DNA of 51,438 bases from Candidatus Bathyarchaeota archaeon. Lineage in GTDB: Archaea > Thermoproteota > Bathyarchaeia > Bathyarchaeales > Bathycorpusculaceae. Under the pieces are notes generated by a model. The model did no database searches, was not told the origin of the DNA, and saw only the letters and a list, made by a program, of their open reading frames with translations. The translations under genes and the position numbers were made by a program. The stretch covers positions 1 to 51,438 of the forward strand of contig JAOUPS010000003.1 in NCBI GenBank assembly GCA_029879735.1, in the 5' to 3' direction. The stretch's first letter is position 1. Every line of letters begins with the position of its first letter. This document shows, in pieces, positions 32,309 through 41,040 of this stretch.

Positions 32309-33586
32309 TTAGATTTTTCCAGAAGCCCTATGGTGCTCGATCAGTTCTTTCGCTCTGTCCATGCGGATTTTGTGTTCCTCAACCATCTTCTCAGCAACCA
32401 AATCTATCAGTTCGCCCGTTGCACCAGCCGCTACCGCAATGTTTCGAGCGTGAAGAGACATGTGTCCAAGCTGTATCCCTTCATGAGCTAACGCGCGCAA
32501 AGCTCCAAGGTTTTGGGCTAAGCCGACAGCCGCTAAGACTTCGGCAAATTCATTAGCAGTCTTTACACCTAGAATTTTTATGGCTATCTTCGCTATTGGA
32601 TGCGTTCGCACGGCTCCGCCTATTAAGCCGACAGCCATCGGCAGTTCAATTGAGCCTACTAGGTCGCCGTTTTCGCTTTTCTCCCATGTTGAAAGCGTCG
32701 TGTAATGCCCGTTTCTGGCTGCGTAGGCGTGGGCTCCAGCTTCTATTGCGCGGTGATCGTTGCATGTTGCGATTATGACGGCTATTATGCCGTTTAATAT
32801 GCCCTTATTGTGTGTGGCCGCCCGATACGGGTCTGCAGCTGCAAAGGCATAAGCGTTCACTATGCTGTCTACGACTTCTTCACCGCCAACAGCATCCTTA
32901 GGAACGAAACACCATGCCCTCGCCAAGCGTTTTGTAGCCAAATTAGAAATTATCCGCAGATAGACGCGGCCTCCCGTTACGCGTTCTATTATTGGAGCAA
33001 CAGCCTCAGCCATAGTGTTTACAGCGTTGGCGCCCATGGCGTCTCTGCAGTCCACACGCAACTCAGTAATCAGCATAGGTCCTTGCGTTGTGTGGATCAC
33101 TTTTGCGTCTAAGTCTTTCGCTCCTCCGCCGACGGAAACAAGCACTGGGTCTTGATCATTTGCCTTCTTCAGGATCTCTTCTTTCGCTCGTGTGACACGC
33201 ATCTTGGCCGCATGAGGGTCTTTTATGCCTACTGCTTGTATCTGCCCGATCATTATTGGCGGCGTGCTGCTTGTGTAGAAGCCTCCGCCTTGCCTGGCCA
33301 TTTTCGCTGCGTAGCTTGCCGCTGCCACAACAGACGGCTCCTCAATAGCCATGGGAATCAGGTAGTCACGCTTGTTTAAATGGAAATTTACAGCTATGCC
33401 CAAGGGTACAGGTATAGCTCCGATAACGTTTTCTATCATGCGGTCAGCCAAATCTAAGGACAAAGAACCAGTTTTCCGCAGTAAATCCGTCTCTTCATCA
33501 GTTAGGTCAGCGAATTCTTTGACAAACTGTAAACGCTCTTTTGGGCTTAACTTATAAAATCCTGAAACCAAAGATGATCTGCTCAT
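32309..33586 (-). CDS. hmgA: 3-hydroxy-3-methylglutaryl-CoA reductase, class II
   Basis: 425 residues. The start MSRSSLVSGFYKLSPKERLQ, then IENVIGAIPVPLGIAVNF and EEPSVVAAASYAAKMA, and later DCRDAMGANAVNTMAE are HMGR signatures; length and N-terminus fit the class II (Pseudomonas mevalonii/Archaeoglobus-like) type. In archaea the enzyme makes mevalonate for isoprenoid lipids. ATG 33586 has GGTGA 7 nt upstream. Its promoter region carries GGTTTGGGGATTAAAATTT (33641-33659), also found before the ICMT-like gene. It is the first gene of the four-gene operon. Confidence 0.9.
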   Translation of the reverse strand: MSRSSLVSGFYKLSPKERLQFVKEFADLTDEETDLLRKTGSLSLDLADRMIENVIGAIPVPLGIAVNFHLNKRDYLIPMAIEEPSVVAAASYAAKMARQGGGFYTSSTPPIMIGQIQAVGIKDPHAAKMRVTRAKEEILKKANDQDPVLVSVGGGAKDLDAKVIHTTQGPMLITELRVDCRDAMGANAVNTMAEAVAPIIERVTGGRVYLRIISNLATKRLARAWCFVPKDAVGGEEVVDSIVNAYAFAAADPYRAATHNKGILNGIIAVIIATCNDHRAIEAGAHAYAARNGHYTTLSTWEKSENGDLVGSIELPMAVGLIGGAVRTHPIAKIAIKILGVKTANEFAEVLAAVGLAQNLGALRALAHEGIQLGHMSLHARNIAVAAGATGELIDLVAEKMVEEHKIRMDRAKELIEHHRASGKI

Positions 33587-33698
33587 GCATTTCACCAATG
33601 TACTTTACAATCGAATAACAGAAACGCCTGCTTTGCTTTTAAATTTTAATCCCCAAACCTGCTTTTGACAGATAGGAAGAATGTTATAGAACAAAATT

Positions 33699-34040
33699 CT
33701 ATTTGCGGCGACGTTTTTCTTGTTCTTTCCAAAGCGCACTGGACTCTTCTAGTTGATTCAGGTAACGCGTCTTTTTTCTGTCGTAGTGAATGCTCAGGAT
33801 AAATCCGGCGGAGATCAGCACAAACCCGAGAATCGTTAATATTAGACCTAAAACAATGGAAGGATGAGATAATTGTTGATATGGAAGCATGAGAAACCAT
33901 TGAGGGCTTTCTGCTGCGATAATAGTTTCGAGGAAACCCCCTACCAAGAAGGTCGCACCCAGAATTATTGTTAGGTACGCGAGAATTTCGTTATGCGCGG
34001 ATTCCTCTGCTTTCATGTGCAGATAGTCTTTGAAAGACAA
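33699..34040 (-). CDS. Two-span membrane protein
   Basis: 113 residues. Two hydrophobic segments (about 21-45, YLTIILGATFLVGGFLETI; 61-84, VLGLILTILGFVLISAGFIL) frame a short loop with QWFLMLPYQQLSHPS; the C-terminal tail is strongly charged and helical (LWKEQEKRRRK). The family is unknown. A TTG at 34040 opens the frame; an ATG at the ninth codon (MKAEES) is an alternative. Confidence 0.55.
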   Translation of the reverse strand: MSFKDYLHMKAEESAHNEILAYLTIILGATFLVGGFLETIIAAESPQWFLMLPYQQLSHPSIVLGLILTILGFVLISAGFILSIHYDRKKTRYLNQLEESSALWKEQEKRRRK

Positions 34041-34433
34041 TTTAGTTCACCATCAAACGATTGCGAAACGATAGGTTTGTTTATTTTATCTAGGGTATCT
34101 CTAGTAATGTTTATGATTTTGAACTCTGAATCACGTATGTGGATTCTTAATAACTCGTGCTAGAGAAGAAACAATGAGTTGAAACAAAACCCATATGCTT
34201 TAGACGATATAGTTGTAGGGGCTTCGTCGATGAGTTTCAATAGCGCGCACAAGTGGGACAACAATTAACAATGCATGTTGAAAAACTGAGTGCGACTATG
34301 AATGAAAGGAGTATTATAACGAATGAATTTAGAGTGCGAGGTTATCGATGGTGTCTTAAAAATTTTTGAATTTTGATAGGATTCAAGATGGTGCAAGTTT
34401 AAACAGAATGCAGACCTTAGTCCAAATTTCTGG
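34041..34433. other. Intergenic region without recognised genes
   Basis: A/T-rich, with an isolated TAGCGCGCAC (34241-34250) and no protein-like frame. It separates the housekeeping operon from the glycosylation region. Confidence 0.4.
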
Positions 34434-35096
34434 TTAATTTTTGAGTAAAGCTTCTTCGAGCACATCGATATTTAGAAAATGTGGAGTTGTCAGAATATCG
34501 CCTTTTACCATGTTCAGATTTTCTGGTCGAAATTGTTCAATCCTTCCCGAATTGTTTGTTGCTATTACTATTTTTTTTCCAAGAGCATGTTTTATTCCGG
34601 TTTCGATTAAATCTCTTAAGTGGAGTTTTGATGTGTACCTTATCATTCTTGTTCTCACGTGAGGGTGGTTGACTTTGTTGAGTTTCGTTGCCAACCAGAG
34701 AAGATACACGCTCTTATCTTCAAAATCATCTGTTACGATTATTATCTCGCAGAGACCTGGATATTGTTCCGAGAATTTGAAGCAAGTGTTTATCTGCTCG
34801 ACCATTAGGATTTTTTTGTTTTGAACTGGTAAGATGAATGTTATCGTGGGTTGCAGTTGATGTGCCATGCTTATCTTGTTGTTTTTGGTTTTGCAGTGTA
34901 AAAAGGGGTGTTCTTTGACTGGATGTATATCATGTGCTGTGGTATTTCGTAGTTTTATGCAAGCTACATAATTGAAGGGAGAACCTGAGTTTGATAGTTT
35001 GAGATTTGTTGATCTAGGTTTTTGTTTAGATTTGAATTTTAGCGCGTGCGTTCTGAATTGTGAATATGGATTATTCTCTTTAGATATAGATTTCAC
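34434..35096 (-). CDS. Degenerate GT2-like protein without the metal-binding DxD
   Basis: Up to 220 residues. From about residue 77 it follows a GT-A Rossmann half: TITFILPVQNKKILMVEQIN, then LCEIIIVTDDFEDKS, then LRDLIETGIKHALGKKIVIA. Where GT2 enzymes have the metal DxD (IVIATDAD type), it has TNNSGR, and the acceptor-binding half is missing. The N-terminal 76 residues are basic and low in complexity. It could be a dead relative or a regulator of the adjacent GT2 (35206-35955). The start is uncertain: GTG 35096 or the ATG before AHQLQPT. Confidence 0.45.
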   Translation of the reverse strand: MKSISKENNPYSQFRTHALKFKSKQKPRSTNLKLSNSGSPFNYVACIKLRNTTAHDIHPVKEHPFLHCKTKNNKISMAHQLQPTITFILPVQNKKILMVEQINTCFKFSEQYPGLCEIIIVTDDFEDKSVYLLWLATKLNKVNHPHVRTRMIRYTSKLHLRDLIETGIKHALGKKIVIATNNSGRIEQFRPENLNMVKGDILTTPHFLNIDVLEEALLKN

Positions 35097-35205
35097 AGCA
35101 AAAGCTAATTTTGACTGGTGTGATGTCTTGACGGTGTCTGGTGTCTTTGCACAAAAGTCCTGTGGAAAACGCGAGAAAAGTAAAGAACGTGTATAAAGTG
35201 CACTG

Positions 35206-35940
35206 TTAACGTTCTTTTTCGAAAAGTTGTTCCCACGGGACTTTTAGAATGTACTTGGAAAAAGCCGCTATTTCTGTTAGAGTTAGCTTTGATTTTCCTT
35301 TCTTTCTGTTTTCGAAGACTATGGGTATTTCGCCTATTTTTGAGTTCTGAAGTCTTGCCTGTCTCACTGTTTCGATTTGGATTTCGTATGTTTCGCTGTG
35401 CAGTCTTGGAAGTGCTTTTTTGATGTATTCTTTGGAGTAACATCTGAAGCCGCTTGTGAAGTCGTTTAGTGGAACTTTGACTAGCATGCCTGTTATTTTG
35501 TTGGCTACTTTGCTTATCAGCAGTCGGCTGAGTTTCCAGCCTTTGACTTTTCCTTGTTTGCAGTATCTGCTTCCGATGACGAGGTCGTAGCCTTTTTTTG
35601 CGAGCTTTAGTAGTTTTGGAATGTCGTTGGGGTTGTGTGAGTAGTCGGCGTCCATGGTGATTATGTATTTGGGCGGCTTTGGTAGGGATAGAAGAAAGTG
35701 GAACCCGTCTCTTATCGCTGTTCCGAGCCCCATCTTGCGGGGTCTGCTTAATAAGACTATGTTCTCGTAGCTTTCTTTTAGGTTCCTAACGATGTTTTGG
35801 GTTCCGTCGGAACTTGAATCGTCTATGACCACTAATGTGGAATTAAGTCTTAAATTTTCGATAGTGTGGATTATGTCTGCGATATTTTCGGCTTCGCAGT
35901 ATGTGGGAAGGATTATTGCTACCTGTGGATTGGTTTTCAT
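35206..35940 (-). CDS. GT2 family dolichyl-phosphate mannose synthase-like glycosyltransferase
   Basis: 244 residues. AIILPTYCEAENIADII, LVVIDDSSSDGTQNIV, MGLGTAIRDGF and the DxD-type ITMDADYSHNP (about 94-104) are complete; the core is followed by DFTSGFRCYSKE and the family ending. These enzymes move a sugar from a nucleotide to dolichyl phosphate for surface glycans. It has no C-terminal membrane helix, like the short DPM1 type. ATG 35940 is taken; a GTG five codons upstream is also in frame. Confidence 0.85.
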   Translation of the reverse strand: MKTNPQVAIILPTYCEAENIADIIHTIENLRLNSTLVVIDDSSSDGTQNIVRNLKESYENIVLLSRPRKMGLGTAIRDGFHFLLSLPKPPKYIITMDADYSHNPNDIPKLLKLAKKGYDLVIGSRYCKQGKVKGWKLSRLLISKVANKITGMLVKVPLNDFTSGFRCYSKEYIKKALPRLHSETYEIQIETVRQARLQNSKIGEIPIVFENRKKGKSKLTLTEIAAFSKYILKVPWEQLFEKER

Positions 35941-36094
35941 TCTTATTTTGCTCACTGGGTCATCAGCTTATTAACGATTTTTAGATGTTCACTTTATGTA
36001 TATCAAACTTTCGACGTTTCATTTAGAAAATTCCAAGTTGGACGTTCTATACAAAAAATGGGAATGCTTAGTGCGCGCCAAGATAAGTGTCGGT

Positions 36095-36262
36095 GTATGT
36101 ACATAAAATGAAGAAAACAACATTCGTATGCTGCTGGAAAATCTGATTAACCGGAATTTCTGAAATACATGTGAACTGGTTGAAGTAGTAGTGGTTCCTT
36201 CGGGATGTACTGATAGGACGGTGGAAATTGTTAGAAAGATAGCGAGAAAAGAGCATAACTAA
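36095..36262 (+). pseudogene. GT2 glycosyltransferase remnant
   Basis: NEENNIRMLLENLINR, then a stop, and in a shifted frame CELVEVVVVPSGCTDRTVEI, then VRKIARKEHN and a stop: the first strands of a GT2 fold (normally YNEEN... VVVDDGSTDRT). The rest of the gene is gone. It lies between two glycan gene groups. Confidence 0.65.
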
Positions 36263-36347
36263 TTCTTTCGCGAAGTCTTGCCTGTCTGATTGTTCTCGGT
36301 TTGCAGTTAATTATATTTATTCTTAATTGTAGATATTTGGTCACAAG

Positions 36348-37910
36348 TTGCTTGGAATGATGATTGTGAACGCTATTAGGATGAGGTCTCTGGTTGCTCG
36401 TTTCTTGGCTTGGGTTTTGATTGCTGCAGTTGTTTTTGAGTCGTTTTCCTTTTTTTGTCGGTTGGTGTGCATGGTTTTGGGTGAAAATGAATCGTGGTTG
36501 CTGTTATCGAACATTGAGTCACAGATGTTCTTTTCATCGGCAGCTATTGCTCCTATTTTCGCATTGCTCTGGATGTTTTCATGGGTAATTTGGCCTCTCA
36601 GGTTTTTTCTTCGTCTTTATAAGACTAAAGTTCATAGGGATACTAAAGCTGGACGCAAAAAAGCGTTTCTTGATGAGTTTGTGAAGACTGTTCGTTCAGC
36701 TTTGGATAAGGCGTTTAGGCCGGTTGGTTGTGGTTTGGATTCTAAGATGTTAATGGTGGCATCTTTTGTGCTAGTTATTCTTGTTACAGTTTACCCTTAC
36801 ATGCCCAGTTTGAATCCATCCGGAAAATTTGTGGGTGTGGATACACCCTATTATAAAAGACAACTAATGGAATTGGATTTGTTTGACGATTTTTATGGTG
36901 TCGCTCACAAGGTTTTCTTTCAATCTTCGGATCGGCCGTTAAGTTTGTCCTTGTTGTTTTTGGGGTGGAAGTTGACTTGGTTTTCTGCGGGGCAGGCTGT
37001 CCAGTTTTCGCCTATTCTGCTCGGCTTGCTTCTGGTGTTGGCAACATATTTCTTTGTTCGGCAGGCTGGGTTTAACGGATTTTACGCCTCTTTGACTATG
37101 CTTTTCACAGTGGCTTCTTATCATATAACTGTTGGAATGTATGGCGGTCTTCTTGCTAATTGGATTAGTCTTGTTTTTTTGTATTTGTTTGGGGGATTTG
37201 TCTTTGTGGGTCTTAAGAAGGGGTCTTGGCGTTTTTGTGCGATAGCTTTGGTTTTTCAGTCTTTGTTGTTGTTTTCTCATGCTAATACTTGGGATATGAG
37301 TATGGGGATTCTGAGCGTGTTCTTCCTTGTTCTTTTTTTGGAGTGGCTGGTTAAACATGATAATTCTTTTAGGCCTCTAATGTTGCTTGTGATTTTAATC
37401 GTGGGTGTCTCATTGAACATTCTGAGAAATTTAGCTTTAGGTATTGGACTGGGTACGGTTGAAGCGGCAGGCGTTGGTGAAAGCGGTGTTTCGTTGGTTA
37501 ATATTAAAAATTTATGGCAAACCTTGATTTTATCGCTTGGAAGCCAAATGGGCATTTCATTTATGAATCCTATTTTGCTGTTTTTAGCTGGTCTTGGCGG
37601 GTTGGCTGTTGCTCTTGATAATAGACTGGCAAGTCGATTTCTTATGGTGTGCCTTATTGTATCATCGATTCCTTTCATCTTTGGCGATCAAGTTGTGCAG
37701 ACTCGAATTTTGTATGATTTGCCTGTTCACGTTTTCTCGATTTTTGGTTTAGTTGTGTTGTTGAGTTTCGTTGAACGGCTAGTGAAAGATGAGAAGGTTA
37801 AAGAAAGAATAAGTTTCTTATTGGTTGTGCTTGTTATTTTTGTTAATTTTAATTATGCGTTGCGTTGCTCGTTTTATTTGACGCAGGTTGATTTCTTTCC
37901 AGTTAGATGA
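36348..37910 (+). CDS. Polytopic membrane protein, probable GT-C-type or glycan-related
   Basis: 520 residues with about 11-13 membrane helices. After a small first helix pair and a basic loop, a luminal-type stretch SGKFVGVDTPYYKRQLMELD carries the acidic residue near the first loop, as in GT-C glycosyltransferases that use lipid-linked sugars. No WWDYG-type motif is present. It lies beside GT2/GT4 genes, so a role in surface glycan or lipid-sugar transfer is likely but not shown. TTG 36348 or ATG 36357; a TATTTATT box is about 30 nt upstream. Confidence 0.6.
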   Translation: MLGMMIVNAIRMRSLVARFLAWVLIAAVVFESFSFFCRLVCMVLGENESWLLLSNIESQMFFSSAAIAPIFALLWMFSWVIWPLRFFLRLYKTKVHRDTKAGRKKAFLDEFVKTVRSALDKAFRPVGCGLDSKMLMVASFVLVILVTVYPYMPSLNPSGKFVGVDTPYYKRQLMELDLFDDFYGVAHKVFFQSSDRPLSLSLLFLGWKLTWFSAGQAVQFSPILLGLLLVLATYFFVRQAGFNGFYASLTMLFTVASYHITVGMYGGLLANWISLVFLYLFGGFVFVGLKKGSWRFCAIALVFQSLLLFSHANTWDMSMGILSVFFLVLFLEWLVKHDNSFRPLMLLVILIVGVSLNILRNLALGIGLGTVEAAGVGESGVSLVNIKNLWQTLILSLGSQMGISFMNPILLFLAGLGGLAVALDNRLASRFLMVCLIVSSIPFIFGDQVVQTRILYDLPVHVFSIFGLVVLLSFVERLVKDEKVKERISFLLVVLVIFVNFNYALRCSFYLTQVDFFPVR

Positions 37911-38067
37911 CAAAAGTTCTGCTGGGCCTTGCTTTATTTGGGTTAGATCAGAAGTCTTAAGTCATAAGTTTTATATTGTCTATGCATCAGAATGTGTGTC
38001 AATTGGTTAGGGTTACAGTTGTTAATGAGAGTGATTTAAAACGATTGACGACAAGGAAAAGCGTGGA

Positions 38068-38298
38068 ATGGTGGGCCAATCAAGGGCGTCTTTTGTCAAG
38101 ATTGAAAGGTATTTCATCATAAACGCTGGAGCTTTTTTTATAATCGTTTTTGACTTGCTTATCCTCACTTGCGCGTTTTTGCTTGTTCAAGAGAATCCTT
38201 TGGTGGACGGTGTGGCGGTTTTTGCGTATTGTTTTTTGGTTGTCGGTGTTGTTTTGCAGGCGGTTGCTTTTTTGAAGGATAAGAGGTTAGGGATGTGA
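38068..38298 (+). CDS. Small two-span membrane protein
   Basis: 76 residues with two helices (about 18-41 and 47-67). ATG 38068 is 26 nt after GATTTAAAACG, so probably leaderless. It overlaps the next gene, a GT2 enzyme, by 4 nt; being coupled, it may be its membrane anchor. Unknown family. Confidence 0.6.
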   Translation: MVGQSRASFVKIERYFIINAGAFFIIVFDLLILTCAFLLVQENPLVDGVAVFAYCFLVVGVVLQAVAFLKDKRLGM

Positions 38299-39032
38299 AT
38301 GCGATGAAGAAGGGGGTTGATGTCTCGGTGATTTTGTGTGCGTATAATGAGGGAAATGTTATTGAGGAGACTATTGATAGAGTTGATCGTGTGTTGTTGG
38401 GGAATGGTTGGAATTACGAGATTATAGTTGTTGATGACGGTAGTTTAGATGATACTAAAGAGAGGGCAATTAGTTATAGGGATAGAAATGGGGGGAGTTA
38501 TCTGAAGATTTTGAGTTATCATAAAAATTCGGGGAAGGGAAATGCTGTTAAGGCTGGTTTTGAGGAAGCGGAAGGCGATTTTATTGTTGTTATAGACAGT
38601 GATTTAGATGTTGATCCAAACCATATTCCTCGTTATGTTGAGGCTCTAAAAAGCAGTGATATAGCGGTTGCTTCGAAATGGCATTCTGAATCGCATGCAT
38701 CAATGATGCTGAAGCGGAAAGTTTTAAGTTTTGGCTTTAACATCCTATCTAAGCTGTTTACTGGAATAAAATTAGACGACACGCAAACAGGGTTGAAGGC
38801 TTTTAGGAGGAGGGTTCTAGAGAGGATGATTCCCAAAATTGTTGTTAAACGATACGCTTTTGATTTGGAGTTAATGGCTGCGTGTAACCATTGTGGATTC
38901 AGAATTATCAGTTTGCCTGTTGATATTCACGTTGGGAGTATCATTGGTTTAAAGGAGATTTTGAGAATGTCTCTTGACCTTTTCAGAGTTGCTTATAGAT
39001 TAAGAATTTTGAAACATTATCAGCGTGGTTAA
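38295..39032 (+). CDS. GT2 family glycosyltransferase, polyprenyl-phosphate type
   Basis: 245 residues. VSVILCAYNEGNVIEETIDR, IIVVDDGSLDDTKERA, NSGKGNAVKAGF and IDSDLDVDP give the GT2 active site; DTQTGLKAFRRRVLE is typical of dolichyl-phosphate sugar synthases. No membrane helix of its own, but the coupled small protein may provide one. First of the enzymes in a run of three transferase genes to 41036. Confidence 0.85.
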   Translation: MNAMKKGVDVSVILCAYNEGNVIEETIDRVDRVLLGNGWNYEIIVVDDGSLDDTKERAISYRDRNGGSYLKILSYHKNSGKGNAVKAGFEEAEGDFIVVIDSDLDVDPNHIPRYVEALKSSDIAVASKWHSESHASMMLKRKVLSFGFNILSKLFTGIKLDDTQTGLKAFRRRVLERMIPKIVVKRYAFDLELMAACNHCGFRIISLPVDIHVGSIIGLKEILRMSLDLFRVAYRLRILKHYQRG

Positions 39033-39076
39033 AAGTATAGGTTAAAAGTATATATTGCGTGCAATCGAATTAGTTT

Positions 39077-40216
39077 GTGCATGTAAGACAAAACGTGAGA
39101 AGGGTGGAAAGGCTTAAAGTTTTAGTGTTTAATTGGCGTTGCTGGCTGAATCCTGAGATGGGTGGAGCTGAGGTTTTCACTCGTGAGGTTTTGAAGAGGT
39201 GGGCAGAAGCTGGGCATGATGTCACGCTTTTCGCTTCTAAGTTTGAGGGTGGTGATGATGAAGAGGTTGTTGATGGAGTTAGAATTGTTAGGGAAGGCGG
39301 AAGGTATTCGGTTTACTGGAAGGCTAAAAAGCTTTACAATAAGCGTTTTTCACGGGAAGGATATGACATTGTCATTGATGAAATTAACACTAGGCCTTTC
39401 TTAACACCAAAATTTGTAAAAAACGGTGAAAGAATCATTGCTTTGATACATCAATTAGCTAGGGAATATTGGCTTTATGAGACTCCGTTTCCGATTAGCT
39501 ATTTAGGATACTATTTTCTTGAGGAGAGATGGTTAAAAAATTACAGGAAAACTTCAACAGTGACAGTTTCAGAGAGCAGTAGGAAGGATTTAGTTGATTT
39601 GGGTTTTGAAAAGGTTTTTGTAGTTGGTGAAGGCTTGAATTTTAAGCCTTTAAAAGAATTGAGTGAGAAAGAAAAGTATCCTGTGATAGTTTTTGTGGGC
39701 AGGCTAAAGAAGGCGAAGAGACCTGACCATGCTGTTGAAGCGTTCAAACTCGTTAAAGGAAAGATTCCAGAAGCGGAATTCTGGATGATTGGTGATGGCT
39801 ATTTCAAGAAGGAGTTGATGAAAAATGCTTGTGAAGGAGTTGAGTTTTTTGGGGCAGTTTCGAATGAAGAAAGGAGAGAGTTAGTTAGGAGAGCTTGGGT
39901 TTTGGTTAATCCGAGTGTGAGGGAGGGTTTTGGGTTGAACGTTGTTGAGGCTGATGCTTTAGGTGTGCCATGCGTTGCCTATGATGTGGCTGGGTTGCGG
40001 GATTCTGTAATAGATGGTGAAACAGGGCTTCTTGCTGGATCTGGTGATGTAGAAGCTTTAGCAGAAGGAATTGTTAACGTTTTGACGAATGAAAGCTTAA
40101 GGGTTAGGCTTTCGGAAAAGGCTTTGGCGTATTCGAAGAGCTTTAGCTGGGATAGGGTGGCGGATGAGTTTATGAAAGTCGCTAGGTTTGATGGGGATTT
40201 GGGTGCGAGAGTTTAG
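39077..40216 (+). CDS. GT4 family glycosyltransferase
   Basis: 379 residues. The N-lobe NPEMGGAEVFTREVLKRWAE and the C-lobe VIVFVGRLKKAKRPDHAVEA (about 196-215), with the nucleotide-sugar motif REGFGLNVVEADALGVPCVA, are the GT4 (GT-B fold) signature. It transfers a sugar from an NDP-sugar with retention. GTG 39077 lies about 25 nt after AAAAGTATATAT, so the mRNA may be leaderless. The last 29 nt overlap the next gene. Confidence 0.85.
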   Translation: MHVRQNVRRVERLKVLVFNWRCWLNPEMGGAEVFTREVLKRWAEAGHDVTLFASKFEGGDDEEVVDGVRIVREGGRYSVYWKAKKLYNKRFSREGYDIVIDEINTRPFLTPKFVKNGERIIALIHQLAREYWLYETPFPISYLGYYFLEERWLKNYRKTSTVTVSESSRKDLVDLGFEKVFVVGEGLNFKPLKELSEKEKYPVIVFVGRLKKAKRPDHAVEAFKLVKGKIPEAEFWMIGDGYFKKELMKNACEGVEFFGAVSNEERRELVRRAWVLVNPSVREGFGLNVVEADALGVPCVAYDVAGLRDSVIDGETGLLAGSGDVEALAEGIVNVLTNESLRVRLSEKALAYSKSFSWDRVADEFMKVARFDGDLGARV

Positions 40217-41036
40217 CGAACACCCTTTGGTGTCTGTAATCGTTCCGACTTTTAACTCTGAGAGATTTCTGGAGGAATGTCTAAATTCTTTAGTAAAACA
40301 AAGGTATGAAAAAATAGAAGTAATCGTTGTTGATGATGGTTCAACGGATGGCACTGTTGAGGTGGCTGAGAGGTATCGTTGTAGAGTTATTAGGAATCCT
40401 AGGAGGGGTAGGGCTGAGGCTAAGAATGAGGGGATTCGGCGTTCCTTTGGGGAGTATTTGTTTTTTGTTGATTCGGATATGGAGCTTACTCCTGATGTGA
40501 CAAGGGAATGCGTCGATCTTGCTGAGAGTGATCGGCGTATTGGAGGAATTGTTATACCTGAACGTTCAGTGGGGGATAGTTTTTGGGTGAAAGTTCGTGA
40601 TTTTGAAAGAAGCTTCTACGCTGGGTCGGTTGTTGAATCTGCTAGATTTTTTCCAGCAAAGCTTGTGAAAGAAGTTGGGGGATTTGAAGAAGGCTTAATT
40701 TTTTTCGAAGAATCCACGTTGCCTTACAATATCAAGAAAAAAGGTTACGATGTGCTTGCAAGAATCGAATCTGTGATAATTCATCATGAAGAAGGGTTCT
40801 CACTTGTCACGTGGCTTAGAAAGAAGTTCTACTATGGGAAAACAGCCCATGTATATGGGCATAGGTATGGGGATTACTCGAGGGTGCAGACGAGTGTGTG
40901 GTTTAGGTTTGGACTTTTCATGAAGAACTGGAGGAGATTTTTGAACAGCCCAGAACTTGCGTTTGGTGTGATTAGTTTGAAAAGTATTGAATATTTGGCA
41001 GTGATTATGGGACGGTTTAGCTTAAGGTTGAGTTAG
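40188..41036 (+). CDS. GT2 family glycosyltransferase
   Basis: 282 residues. VSVIVPTFNSERFLEECLNS, VIVVDDGSTDGTVEVA and FVDSDMELTP form the N-terminal nucleotide-sugar site; FFEESTLPYNIKKKGYD corresponds to the catalytic acidic region, and the end is helical. The substrate is unknown. It starts within the GT4 gene (TTG 40188 or ATG 40191) and is translationally coupled. Convergent with the large membrane protein at 41041, with a 4-nt gap. Confidence 0.8.
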   Translation: MMGIWVREFSEHPLVSVIVPTFNSERFLEECLNSLVKQRYEKIEVIVVDDGSTDGTVEVAERYRCRVIRNPRRGRAEAKNEGIRRSFGEYLFFVDSDMELTPDVTRECVDLAESDRRIGGIVIPERSVGDSFWVKVRDFERSFYAGSVVESARFFPAKLVKEVGGFEEGLIFFEESTLPYNIKKKGYDVLARIESVIIHHEEGFSLVTWLRKKFYYGKTAHVYGHRYGDYSRVQTSVWFRFGLFMKNWRRFLNSPELAFGVISLKSIEYLAVIMGRFSLRLS

Positions 41037-41040
41037 ATGT

